Shown: positions 16,262-23,680, numbered from the stretch's first letter. The stretch is 64,000 nt of DNA from Moraxella sp035181385 (GCF_035181385.1 NZ_JAXCJK010000001.1:186001-250000), one strand, 5' to 3'. Notes: a model not told the origin generated them from the letters alone. Numbers and translations are program-made.

Positions 16262-17275
16262 CTACACCCCTTTATTTTCCAGCGATTTTCGGTTTATCCA
16301 CCACACCAGCGACAACATCACAGGCACTTCAACCAACACGCCCACCACCGTTGCCAATGCCGCCCCTGAATTTAAACCAAATAAAGCAATCGCCACCGCC
16401 ACCGCCAATTCAAAAAAATTGCTCGTGCCGATTAAGCAAGCAGGGGCGGAAATGGCGTGGGGCAATTTAAGCCATTTTGCCCAAATCGCACTCAAAGCAA
16501 AAATGCCGTAAGTCTGCACCAATAAAGGAATGGCAATCAGCAGGATAATCATCGGCTTATCCACAATGGTTTGTGCCTGAAACGCAAACAACAGCACCAC
16601 CGTCAATAACAATCCCAAAATAGACAAAGGCTTAAAACGCTGGCTGAATTGGCGGATTTTGTGTTCATCTTGCAAAGATTTGCGAGTGGCAAACCCCACA
16701 AGCAAAGGCAACACCAAATACAGCAACACACTAAAAAACAGCGTGTCCCACGGGATTGTGATGTCGTTCATACCCAAAAGTAGCCCTGCAATCGGAGCAA
16801 AGGCAAAAATCATAATCACATCATTTAAAGACACTTGCACCAGCGTGTAATTGGGGTCGCCTTTGACCAGTTGAGACCAAACAAAAACCATTGCCGTACA
16901 AGGTGCAACCCCAAGCAAAATCATACCTGCAATGTACTCGCTTGCCGATTGTTCATCTACCCAGTCAGCAAAAAACACCTTAAAAAACAACCAGCCCACA
17001 AGTGCCATCGTAAAAGGCTTAATCAACCAATTCACCGTTACAGTCAGCCACAGCCCTTTGGGATTGTGGCGGATATTTTTAATGGCAAGCCAGTCAATTT
17101 GTATCATCATCGGATAAATCATCAGCCAAATCAGCACCGCAATCGGCAAATTGATTTGAGCCACCTGCATTGTGGCAATCCATTGAAAATAAGGCGTAAA
17201 CCAAATGCCCAGCCCCACGCCAAGCAAAATCGCCAAACCCACCCACACACTCAAAAATCGTTCAAAAATGCCCAT
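16262..17275 (-). CDS. acr3: Arsenite efflux permease, ACR3 family
   Basis: A 337-residue polytopic membrane protein with about ten helices. ACR3 signatures are visible: MIYPMMIQIDWLAIKNI, LGVAPCTAMVFVWSQLVKGD (containing the conserved cysteine needed for arsenite transport) and CLIGTSNFFELAVAVAIALF. The ATG at 17275 (MGIFERFLSVW) was chosen because it follows the arsC stop by one base; an upstream in-frame start would overlap arsC. It pumps As(III) out of the cell after ArsC reduces arsenate. It is the last gene of the arsR-arsC-acr3 group on the minus strand. Confidence 0.92.
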   Translation of the reverse strand: MGIFERFLSVWVGLAILLGVGLGIWFTPYFQWIATMQVAQINLPIAVLIWLMIYPMMIQIDWLAIKNIRHNPKGLWLTVTVNWLIKPFTMALVGWLFFKVFFADWVDEQSASEYIAGMILLGVAPCTAMVFVWSQLVKGDPNYTLVQVSLNDVIMIFAFAPIAGLLLGMNDITIPWDTLFFSVLLYLVLPLLVGFATRKSLQDEHKIRQFSQRFKPLSILGLLLTVVLLFAFQAQTIVDKPMIILLIAIPLLVQTYGIFALSAIWAKWLKLPHAISAPACLIGTSNFFELAVAVAIALFGLNSGAALATVVGVLVEVPVMLSLVWWINRKSLENKGV

Positions 17276-17276
17276 T

Positions 17277-17687
17277 TTATGCCCCTTGTACGCTGATGAT
17301 TTCGCCATCTTCTTTGACAAAATCACTGTGCAATGCCACAGGTGAAATACTCAAAAACACTTCACTTGGACGGCACAAACGCACGCCTTTTTCGGTGATG
17401 ACAATCGGGCGGTTGATTAAAATGGGGGCGGTTAGCATTGCCTTGATGATGTCGTTATCGCTCACCTCGTTGTCCAAATTAAATTGTTGATATTCAGGCA
17501 CATTACTTCGCAAAAGCTCTCTGGGCGTGATGTTCATTTGCTCAATCAATTGGCGTAATGTGCGTTCATCGGGCGGGGTGTCCAGATAATGAATAATGGT
17601 CGGCTCAATGCCCAAATGGCGAATCAAAGCCAGCGTGTTGCGAGAAGTACCGCATTTGGGATTGTGATAAATGCTGATTGGGTGCAT
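17277..17687 (-). CDS. arsC: Arsenate reductase, glutaredoxin-dependent
   Basis: A 136-residue thioredoxin-fold reductase. The catalytic cysteine lies in YHNPKCGTSRNTLAL (Cys13). Further family residues include EPTIIHYLDTPP, LLRSNVPEYQQF and INRPIVITEKGVRLCRPSE with the anion-binding arginine. It reduces As(V) to As(III) with glutathione/glutaredoxin. It is one base from acr3 and 51 bases from arsR, so the three genes form a compact arsenic-resistance set, probably with an extra operator just upstream of arsC. Confidence 0.93.
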   Translation of the reverse strand: MHPISIYHNPKCGTSRNTLALIRHLGIEPTIIHYLDTPPDERTLRQLIEQMNITPRELLRSNVPEYQQFNLDNEVSDNDIIKAMLTAPILINRPIVITEKGVRLCRPSEVFLSISPVALHSDFVKEDGEIISVQGA

Positions 17688-17699
17688 AGTATGTTCCTT

Positions 17700-17719
17700 A
17701 TTTCAAGAGTTATCGAAAT
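17700..17719 (-). promoter_or_regulatory. Probable second ArsR operator, before arsC
   Basis: ATTTC (17700-17704) and GAAAT (17715-17719) form an imperfect dyad like the stronger one upstream of arsR at 18098-18119. It lies between arsR and arsC. Confidence 0.5.
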
Positions 17720-17738
17720 GAATGCTCAAAAAAATTTG

Positions 17739-18068
17739 CTAAAACGATTGGCAAAATTTTTCGCAATCGCCACCGCTTGCGTTTTCACAACAGCGATGCA
17801 ATAAAAATTCAATCAAGCCGTTCATCATCGCCAAATTGGCGAAATAACGGACAAATTTTCCCTGCTGTTCACTGTAAACAAGGTTGGCGTTTGCCAAAGT
17901 TTTTAAGTGAAACGACAGATTATTGGGGGCAAGATTGAGCTGTTTTGCCAAATCGCCCGCCACCATACCACGCCCCCCTTCGGCGGTTAGGGCTTGGAAA
18001 ATGGCAAGGCGTGTGGGCGAAGCAAGACTTTCAAACAGTTTGCTGGCGTGTTCGGTGTTCATATTCAT
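17739..18068 (-). CDS. arsR: ArsR-family arsenic-responsive repressor
   Basis: A 109-residue winged-helix repressor: LFESLASPTRLAIFQALTA, GDLAKQLNLAPNNLSFHLKT, NANLVYSEQQGKFVRYFAN. The C-terminus carries a cysteine cluster (HRCCENASGGDCEKFC) suited to bind As(III). This placement differs from the classical ELCVC site in the DNA-binding helix and matches the group with C-terminal cysteines. It represses its own operon until arsenite binds, with the palindrome at 18098-18119 as the likely operator. It is first gene of arsR-arsC-acr3. Confidence 0.92.
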   Translation of the reverse strand: MNMNTEHASKLFESLASPTRLAIFQALTAEGGRGMVAGDLAKQLNLAPNNLSFHLKTLANANLVYSEQQGKFVRYFANLAMMNGLIEFLLHRCCENASGGDCEKFCQSF

Positions 18069-18097
18069 AGGCGGTTAGTATAGCAGGGCGTGCTTTT

Positions 18098-18119
18098 CAT
18101 TTCAATAGATATTGAAATG
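18098..18119 (-). promoter_or_regulatory. ArsR operator palindrome
   Basis: Perfect dyad CATTTCAAT-AGAT-ATTGAAATG, 30 bases upstream of the arsR start, where it would overlap the promoter. Confidence 0.75.
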
Positions 18120-18130
18120 ATGTTTGTGTG

Positions 18131-18145
18131 TTCAGGCAGCCTGAA
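18131..18145. other. Neisseriaceae uptake sequence pair, Kingella/Simonsiella dialects
   Basis: AGGCAGCCTGAA at 18134-18145 (plus strand) inside TTCAGGCAGCCTGAA, between the divergent arsR and nitronate monooxygenase genes. Confidence 0.7.
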
Positions 18146-18150
18146 AAATA

Positions 18151-18222
18151 ACATTTCCAAAAATGAAAATCAACTTTCCAAAAATCGCCATTCCATTGCC
18201 AATTATAAAATTTTATAATACC
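18151..18222 (+). promoter_or_regulatory. Shared promoter module, copy 3
   Basis: CCAAAAATGAAAATCAAC, TTTCCAAAAATCGCCATTCC and TATAAT match the promoter of the small chimera genes (11335-11404) closely. The downstream 31-base hairpin of those copies is missing here. Confidence 0.6.
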
Positions 18223-18253
18223 CCCATTCCATTTATTTTAAAGAGAAAATTTT

Positions 18254-19201
18254 ATGAACCGCATTAGCCAAATCTTAAACATCAAACACCCCATTGTCCA
18301 AGCCCCAATGTCGTGGCTGACGGACGCACATTTGGTGGCAAGCGTGGCGGACGCAGGCGGACTGGGCTTTTTAGCCCCACACGCAGGGCAGACGACCAAC
18401 CCAAGCTCCAATCAAGAAGTTTTAGAGCGTATGCGTAACGAAATCCGTAAGGTCAAAGCCTTGACCGATAAGCCCTTTGGCGTGCCGTTTATGCTGTCTT
18501 ATGATTTGTCGCTCATTCCCTTAATGGTGGATTTGCTGATTGACGAGAGTGTGCCTGTGGTACTGGACAACGGCTGGCTTGACCCTGCCATTTACGCCAA
18601 ACTCAAAACTGCGGGCATCAAAATCATCTGCCGTCTGCCCAATCCCAATTTGACCGATGCCCTAAAAGCCCAAAAACTTGGGGCGGATATTTTGGTTTTG
18701 ACAGGCTTTGACGAAGGCGGAACTTTGCCGATGAAAGAAGTGGGCAGTTTTAGCGTTTTGGCAGAGTTTGTCGGCAAGGTGGATTTGCCCATAATGCTTG
18801 CAGGGGGCATTGGCGACAAAAAAGCGGTGCAAGCAAGTTTGGCACTAGGGGCAGAAGGCGTGTGGGTTGGTACAGCGTTTATCGCCACAACCGAGTGCCG
18901 CAGCCATAAAAAGGTTAAAGAATGGATAGTGAATGCAACCGCCAATGATTTGTTATTGTTTCGCACCGAGCCGTATTATTACCGCTCATTGCCAACCACA
19001 CTTGCCCAAAAGTGCTTTGAACTTAGTGAAAATGGGGCAAGTCGTAGCGAGATTGCAGTCGTTATGAACGCAGGCACGGGAATGCGTTTGGGTATGCTAG
19101 AAGGCGATTTTGACAAAGGCTATGTGTCGGTGGGTACAGGCATATCACAAATTGACAAAATCAAAAGCGTAAAAGAATTGATTGATGAATTGATGAATTG
19201 A
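18254..19201 (+). CDS. Nitronate monooxygenase
   Basis: A 315-residue FMN-dependent TIM-barrel enzyme of the 2-nitropropane dioxygenase type. Visible family elements are HPIVQAPMSWLTDAHLVASV, DAGGLGFLAPHAGQT, ADILVLTGFDEGGTLP, LPIMLAGGIGDKKAVQASLA and LGAEGVWVGTAFIATTEC. These form the FMN phosphate-binding part of the barrel. It oxidises nitronates to carbonyl compounds and nitrite, probably as detoxification. It has its own promoter, a clear ribosome-binding site (AAAGAGAAAA) and a strong terminator, so it is monocistronic. Confidence 0.88.
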   Translation: MNRISQILNIKHPIVQAPMSWLTDAHLVASVADAGGLGFLAPHAGQTTNPSSNQEVLERMRNEIRKVKALTDKPFGVPFMLSYDLSLIPLMVDLLIDESVPVVLDNGWLDPAIYAKLKTAGIKIICRLPNPNLTDALKAQKLGADILVLTGFDEGGTLPMKEVGSFSVLAEFVGKVDLPIMLAGGIGDKKAVQASLALGAEGVWVGTAFIATTECRSHKKVKEWIVNATANDLLLFRTEPYYYRSLPTTLAQKCFELSENGASRSEIAVVMNAGTGMRLGMLEGDFDKGYVSVGTGISQIDKIKSVKELIDELMN

Positions 19202-19214
19202 TTTTTAAATAAAG

Positions 19215-19248
19215 AAACACCGTTTGCACATTGCAGGCGGTGTTTTTT
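19215..19248 (+). terminator. Terminator of the nitronate monooxygenase gene
   Basis: AAACACCG...CGGTGTTTTTT with T-run, the same type as the other regional terminators. Confidence 0.85.
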
Positions 19249-19249
19249 C

Positions 19250-19297
19250 TTGACTTTCCCCCAAAACCGCCTATAATAAGTCCAAATTTTTAAACTT
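19250..19297 (+). promoter_or_regulatory. Promoter and operator of the ArsR-type regulator
   Basis: -35 TTGACT (19250-19255), 16-bp spacer, -10 TATAAT (19272-19277), then an imperfect dyad AAGTCCAAAT/TTTTAAACTT at 19278-19297. The layout matches the promoter at 20286-20336, which suggests autoregulation by the downstream regulator. Confidence 0.6.
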
Positions 19298-19309
19298 TTA
19301 ATCTAAATA

Positions 19310-19630
19310 ATGAACGAACAAGCCCACGCAATGCAGTTAATGAAAGACTGCATTCCCATTTTTACCGTGCTTTCGGATGAAAACCGCCATTTGATTTTGA
19401 AATTATTGCTGGAAAATGGGGCGATGCGGGTCAATGACATTACCGAAAATCTGCATTTGTCTCGCCCTGCGGTGTCGCACCATTTGAAAATTATGCTTTC
19501 TGCCAATGCCGTCAGCGTAGAACAAATCGGCAAAGAACGCTTTTACAGTTTGGCGATGAAAGATGAAATTGAAAAAATGGGCGAATTGGTGGAATTGATG
19601 AAAAAATATTGTCCGAGTAATCCAAAATAG
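19310..19630 (+). CDS. ArsR/SmtB-type winged-helix regulator
   Basis: A 106-residue regulator: FTVLSDENRHLILKLLLENG, MRVNDITENLHLSRPAVSHH, LKIMLSANAVSVEQIGKERF. There is no obvious metal-binding cysteine pair in the DNA-binding helix; the only cysteines are near the N-terminus (KDCIP) and C-terminus (KYCPS). It might therefore sense redox state or an organic ligand rather than a metal. The matched dyads in front of it and in front of the OYE/SulP fusion gene suggest it controls both. In the presumed donor it probably regulated an intact flavin oxidoreductase gene. Confidence 0.85.
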   Translation: MNEQAHAMQLMKDCIPIFTVLSDENRHLILKLLLENGAMRVNDITENLHLSRPAVSHHLKIMLSANAVSVEQIGKERFYSLAMKDEIEKMGELVELMKKYCPSNPK

Positions 19631-19729
19631 GGTTTTAGGTATCCTGAAAATAAATTGGTGGTTGGATTTTTGATTATTTTGTTGTGCAATATCTATTTTA
19701 GAAACATTTAAATATATTGGAGTTTCAAT

Positions 19730-20167
19730 ATGACTATTGAATTTAAAAATATTGGTAAGCGTATTACCAATCAAATTAGAGATTTCTTATTTGAAAATAA
19801 ATTATCATTTTATCCCGATGAAGAATTAATCATTGATGATATTAGGGTCGAAAAAAATGACAATAGTAAGGTTTATGAATGCTATTTAAATGGTGTTTTA
19901 GTGGCTTTTATTATATTGGAATATTTTGAGAACGATGATGAAAGTGTGTATGAAATATCTTTTGGAAAGTTTGATAAAAATTTTGATTTTTCAATAATAT
20001 TAAATCAGTTCATTCAAAGTTATGATGAAAAATTAAAAATTTTTGCAGTTGTGGAGAGCCAAAACTTAGCTAGAAAAAGAATATACAATATTTTGGAGCA
20101 AGCAGGATTTATTTATAGCTATGATATTTGTGCTGGAAATGAAAGGGTTTTTATTCCCAAAAAATAA
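19730..20167 (+). CDS. Hypothetical protein, possibly GNAT-like
   Basis: A 145-residue AT-rich gene. I see no certain family. The sequence alternates beta-like and helical stretches (VYECYLNGVLVAFIILEYFE, then SVYEISFGKFDKNFDF), and the end (VVESQNLARKRIYNILEQAG, then FIYSYDI) resembles the region around motif B of N-acetyltransferases. The acetyl-CoA loop is not convincing. It separates the ArsR-type regulator from the fusion gene and has much lower GC than both, so it is likely a later insertion. Confidence 0.55.
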   Translation: MTIEFKNIGKRITNQIRDFLFENKLSFYPDEELIIDDIRVEKNDNSKVYECYLNGVLVAFIILEYFENDDESVYEISFGKFDKNFDFSIILNQFIQSYDEKLKIFAVVESQNLARKRIYNILEQAGFIYSYDICAGNERVFIPKK

Positions 20168-20187
20168 ATTTGTGTACTAAATTTAAC

Positions 20188-20233
20188 AATAGACTTCCTG
20201 CAAAACTAGGATTTTAAGTTTTGCAAGAAATTT
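20188..20233. repeat. Short inverted-repeat remnant with IS5-type ends
   Basis: CTTCCTGCAAAACT (from about 20191) and AGTTTTGCAAGAAATT face each other across about 9 bases. They resemble the two ends of the IS5-group element at 963-1453 with the whole interior lost. Confidence 0.5.
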
Positions 20234-20244
20234 AATGTACATAA

Positions 20245-20262
20245 CCCCCCCCCTTTTTTTTT
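20245..20262. repeat. C9-T9 homopolymer tract
   Basis: Nine C followed by nine T, about 25 bases upstream of the -35 box of the fusion gene. Such tracts are prone to slipped-strand changes and could modulate the promoter. Confidence 0.8.
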
Positions 20263-20268
20263 CTTTTC

Positions 20269-20280
20269 AGACAGCCTGAA
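20269..20280 (+). other. Near-match Neisseriaceae uptake sequence
   Basis: AGACAGCCTGAA, one mismatch from the Kingella dialect, next to the promoter of the fusion gene. Confidence 0.5.
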
Positions 20281-20285
20281 AATTC

Positions 20286-20336
20286 TTGACTTTACCCAAA
20301 AATCGCTTATGATATGTTTAAATTTTTAAACATATC
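20286..20336 (+). promoter_or_regulatory. Promoter with perfect palindromic operator before the fusion gene
   Basis: -35 TTGACT (20286-20291), 16-bp spacer, -10 TATGAT (20308-20313), and a perfect 26-base palindrome with arms GATATGTTTAAA and TTTAAACATATC (20311-20336). This is a typical ArsR-family operator overlapping the transcription start. Confidence 0.75.
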
Positions 20337-20355
20337 AACTTAAAAGAGACCTTTT

Positions 20356-20847
20356 ATGCTATTCCAATCTTTCGCTTTCCCAAACGGCACGACCGCCAAA
20401 AACCGCTTTTTCAAATCGGCAATGGAAGAACAGCTCGCCACAGACAATCAGCCGACCCAAGCACTTGTCAATTTGTACCGCACTTGGGCACTGGGCGTGG
20501 GGGTTGGCGTGCTGTTGTCGGCACTGTTTTTTGCTGACAAAATCGGGCGGTATTTGCGTGTGCAGTCATCGCCTGCGGGCGAGCTTATGGTATATGATGT
20601 GACAGGGCAAGTGTTTTTTGCCAATGCCAATAGCTTTGTGGCAAGTTTTGGTTTTGACCAAACACTCAAAACGGTCAAAATTGATGTGTCAAACGCCCAT
20701 TTTTGGGACATTTCGGCGGTGAATGCTTTGGATAAAGTGGTGGCAAACTACCAACGCTTGGGGGTTGTCGTGCAAGTGGTGGGCTTAAGCAAAGCCAGTC
20801 AAACGCTGATAGATAACTTTGGCAACAAAGACCCAGCGGTTTTTTAG
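20356..20847 (+). pseudogene. In-frame fusion of Old Yellow Enzyme N-terminus to SulP/STAS C-terminus
   Basis: An open frame of 163 residues made of two unrelated parts. Residues 1-46 (FPNGTTAKNRFFKSAMEEQ, QALVNLYRTWA) are the N-terminus of an NADH:flavin oxidoreductase of the Old Yellow Enzyme family. From residue 47 (LGVGVGVLLSALFFADKIGR) it becomes the last membrane helix and STAS domain of a SulP anion transporter (ANSFVASFGFDQTLKTVKID, AHFWDISAVNALDKVVANY). Neither half can have its original activity. Both parents have a GVGVLL-like stretch at the joint, so deletion through microhomology is plausible. The promoter and operator are intact, so a membrane-anchored STAS protein may still be made. 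Confidence 0.8.
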
Positions 20848-20990
20848 TCTTTTGGTTTTTGTGCTACTGTTTATTAGCTTCATTTTTTTGCTCCATTGTT
20901 TAAGCAAAAGTCGTTGATTTTTCATACAAAACCCCTACAAAAGCGTTAACTTTTTGTGTTATTCTAGCCCTTTTTAAATTAGGATTTATT

Positions 20991-21443
20991 ATGTTAAAAC
21001 CCACTTTTAAAACCATTGCTCTTAACACCTTGGCGTTTGGTACGCTTTTGATGACAGCTTGCACCAATGCTGGGGTTCACTCCCAAGTGTATTCGCCAGT
21101 GGCTAGCACTAGCCCAACATTTAGCCCAACGACAAAATCGGCGGTGCAAGTACGCACGCTTACCCAAGGCAATGGGTCATATATCACGCCAAACGATGAG
21201 ATTGAAATGCGGTTTCGCTCATACTTGCCAGACGGTACACCGCTTGACGGCACGATGAACAATGTGCCTGTTATTCTTTCCGTGTCGCAAATGTTTGGCG
21301 GATTGCAACAAGCGCTCACGCAAATGCAAGCAGGGGGCAAATACAGCGTGCATATCCCTGCCAATGTGGGATTTAGCGAAGAAGGCAAAGCTCACAAACA
21401 AGCGGTGAATTATGAGATTGAAATTTTAAGGGTGAATCCTTAA
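20991..21443 (+). CDS. FKBP-type peptidyl-prolyl isomerase-like lipoprotein
   Basis: A 150-residue lipoprotein: the signal peptide ends in a lipobox (LLMTAC, Cys24), followed by a Ser/Thr-rich linker. From about residue 52 it has an FKBP-like domain (LTQGNGSYITPNDEIEMRFR, SYLPDGTPLDGT, FGGLQQALTQMQAGGKYSVH, VNYEIEILRV). Several active-site residues of canonical FKBPs, for instance the FxxVIxGWxE pattern, are altered to QMFGGLQQAL. Isomerase activity may therefore be weak, and a periplasmic chaperone role is possible. It stands alone, with a promoter in the 140 bases upstream. Confidence 0.8.
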   Translation: MLKPTFKTIALNTLAFGTLLMTACTNAGVHSQVYSPVASTSPTFSPTTKSAVQVRTLTQGNGSYITPNDEIEMRFRSYLPDGTPLDGTMNNVPVILSVSQMFGGLQQALTQMQAGGKYSVHIPANVGFSEEGKAHKQAVNYEIEILRVNP

Positions 21444-21705
21444 TAAAGGCTTAAATTAATATTAAATTAACATTAGCCATTGGTTGTAAGAACTGTGTCA
21501 TCATTGCTTTTTTGGGGTTATTTTTAAAATATTTTTTAAAAAACCTGAAACAAAAAATCCTTAAATTAAGATGCTTATTTAAGGATTAAATGATATTTAA
21601 GGATTTAATTATTGGTGTTGATTTAGCAGTTATTGACCGATAAAATTTATGAACAATATATCGGTCAATAATGGGTCTAAGTTAATCGCTAGGGCAAATA
21701 ATTAA

Positions 21706-21912
21706 CTACTCTGTTTTAATTTCACAACTTTTGCAAGTGCTAATCCCTAGTAGCCGATAGAGTGGACAAAATTTAATCAGCCCTGTAACCAAGGCAATCA
21801 CGCCTAAATACCCCCACCAGCCAATCACACCAGTGATTGCAAGCCCAATAAGCACAATTCCCAGTACGATACGCACCGCACGGTCAATTTGATTGGTATT
21901 GGCTTTCATCAT
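21706..21912 (-). CDS. DUF2892 small inner membrane protein
   Basis: A 68-residue protein: NQIDRAVRIVLGIVLIGLA and YLGVIALVTGLIKFCPLYRL with GISTCKSC match the DUF2892 family, the membrane part of YgaP-like proteins. Two membrane helices are separated by a WWGYLG turn, with a conserved FCPLY motif and C-terminal cysteines. In other bacteria it may occur fused or next to rhodanese domains and is linked to sulfur transfer. No rhodanese is seen here, and its role remains unclear. Confidence 0.85.
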   Translation of the reverse strand: MMKANTNQIDRAVRIVLGIVLIGLAITGVIGWWGYLGVIALVTGLIKFCPLYRLLGISTCKSCEIKTE

Positions 21913-22160
21913 ATCCCCCTAGATTAAAATAAATTAAAATGGATTTGGGTCAATTTAGCCCATATCTTATGCCTTGTCAAGTGTTATTTGATGATTTGGT
22001 GGCAGTGATTAAATAAAAGCAACATAACAAGACGATTGGGCATATGGTATGGAATACAACAACATAAGACAGTTGGGCGATTAAAAATCAAGTCCATATC
22101 ATCCTATATCAAGATAGTTTATACAATTAAACACTCATAAATAATGGGTCAATAAACATT

Positions 22161-22320
22161 GGACATCTTGCAAAATTACCTAACCCACCAAAAACCAATT
22201 TAACCCCAAGAAGAAACCTTGTTAATAACTTTCGGTAGGTTAAATACTTTATACTTTAAATTTGGCAAGGATGTGTTCTATTTTAATTTGTGTCTTAAAT
22301 AGCAAGGTGTTATAATCTTT
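22161..22320 (-). mobile_element. 3' remnant of the IS5-group element
   Basis: 160 bases nearly identical to 963-1118, including the end sequence GGACATCTTGCAAAATTA. It differs by a short duplication (ATACTTT) and one base near the outer end. The other end of the element is missing. Together with intergenic AT-rich sequence it fills the gap between the DUF2892 gene and the 76-aa gene, where I see no other coding signal. Confidence 0.8.
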
Positions 22321-22410
22321 TACGGTAAAAAATTGTCTTTATTTGTTTTGGTGTGTTTTTGGTCTAGATGTGAAGTTGTGTTATAATTAAATCCCTAAAA
22401 GGCGGTGCGT

Positions 22411-22641
22411 ATGAATGTTGTCAATGATGCTAAAAAAATCATCAAGTTGAACAAGTCAGATGAGTCAAACAAGGGCAGTATGAATGCCAGCCAATTGTCA
22501 GGCAAACAAGGCAATGAAAGCTTTGTTTCTTTGTCGGTAGAGCCGATGCTTGTTGATGACAAAGAAGATGCCAGCCATCAAATCATCGAGCAGGGCAATA
22601 AAAAATTAGAGGTAGTGGTACCTGTCATGCCTTTGGTATGA
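22411..22641 (+). CDS. Hypothetical 76-aa protein upstream of ftsY
   Basis: A 76-residue hydrophilic protein with the ATG chosen behind AAGGCGGTG. It is rich in Ser, Asn and Lys (NDAKKIIKLNKSDESNKGS, and then SVEPMLVDDKEDASHQIIEQ). It has no recognisable domain, membrane segment or signal peptide. It is about 100 bases ahead of ftsY on the same strand but separated by an AT-rich gap with a promoter-like sequence, so co-transcription is uncertain. It may be a genus-specific small protein. Confidence 0.5.
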   Translation: MNVVNDAKKIIKLNKSDESNKGSMNASQLSGKQGNESFVSLSVEPMLVDDKEDASHQIIEQGNKKLEVVVPVMPLV

Positions 22642-22744
22642 TTTACTAAAAATAAGTGCAGGGCATGGATTTGCAAAATGTGTTAATCAACAAAATGATA
22701 ACATTGCAAGTGTGTTAAAATCATCAATAAACTGTGAGTAAAGC

Positions 22745-23680
22745 ATGAGCGATAGTCAGGGCTGGTTCGGCCGTATGAAACAAGGACTTTCTAAGTCTAG
22801 TAAAAATTTAACCGAAGGGCTGATGAATGTTCTTGTCGGTGGTAAAGAGATTGATGATGAGTTGCTTGAAGAGGTTGAAGATCAGTTGCTTGTGGCGGAT
22901 ATTGGTGTAGATGCGACCAATCGTATCATTGAGAATCTGACCGAGCAGACGGCTCGTGGCGACTTGATTTATTCGCATTCTTTATACAAGGCCTTAAAAA
23001 AGGAACTGGTAGAGATTTTGGCGCCAAAAGTACAGCCGTTAAATATTGATACCACTAAAAAGCCGTTTGTCATTTTGATGGTGGGTGTGAACGGTGTTGG
23101 CAAAACCACGACAATCGGCAAACTTGCTAAACGACTAAGAAATGAAGGTAAGTCCGTCATGCTTGCTGCGGGCGATACTTTTCGTGCAGCAGCGACGGAG
23201 CAATTGCAAATTTGGGGTGAACGCAATGACATTCCTGTGGTGGCACAGGGGCATGGCTCGGATAGTGCATCGGTCATATTTGATGCCATGCAATCGGCCA
23301 AAGCACGGGGCATTGATGTGCTAATAGCAGATACAGCAGGGCGTCTGCAGAATAAAACACACTTGATGAATGAGCTTGAAAAAGTTGTGCGTGTCATGAA
23401 AAAAGCTGATGAAAATGCACCGCATGAAACGATGATTGTTCTAGATGCTGGCACAGGGCAAAATGCCATCAATCAAGTACAAATATTTTCTGAGGTTGTA
23501 CCCCTGTCTGGCATCAGTATTACCAAACTTGATGGTACTGCCAAAGGTGGCGTGGTGTTTAATGTTGCTCAAAATACCAATATACCAATTCGCTACATTG
23601 GTGTGGGCGAGGGGGTTGATGATTTGCAAGCCTTTGATCCACATGAGTTTGTTGAGGCACTATTTGATGAAGAAAAATAA
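22745..23680 (+). CDS. ftsY: Signal recognition particle receptor FtsY
   Basis: A 311-residue SRP GTPase. An N domain of about 100 residues (GLMNVLVGGKEIDDELLEEV, EDQLLVADIGVDAT) precedes the G domain with VGVNGVGKTTTIGKLA, the insertion box DTFRAAATEQLQIWGE, DTAGR and TKLDGTAKGG. The acidic A domain found in many gammaproteobacteria is almost absent, so membrane targeting relies on the short basic N-terminus (MKQGLSKSSKN). It docks ribosome-SRP complexes to the Sec translocon. A strong hairpin terminator follows at about 23684-23722. Confidence 0.97.
   Translation: MSDSQGWFGRMKQGLSKSSKNLTEGLMNVLVGGKEIDDELLEEVEDQLLVADIGVDATNRIIENLTEQTARGDLIYSHSLYKALKKELVEILAPKVQPLNIDTTKKPFVILMVGVNGVGKTTTIGKLAKRLRNEGKSVMLAAGDTFRAAATEQLQIWGERNDIPVVAQGHGSDSASVIFDAMQSAKARGIDVLIADTAGRLQNKTHLMNELEKVVRVMKKADENAPHETMIVLDAGTGQNAINQVQIFSEVVPLSGISITKLDGTAKGGVVFNVAQNTNIPIRYIGVGEGVDDLQAFDPHEFVEALFDEEK

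Noticed and set aside
19637..19648. AGGTATCCTGAA as a further uptake sequence
   Set aside because: At least two mismatches to every dialect considered, so not counted.
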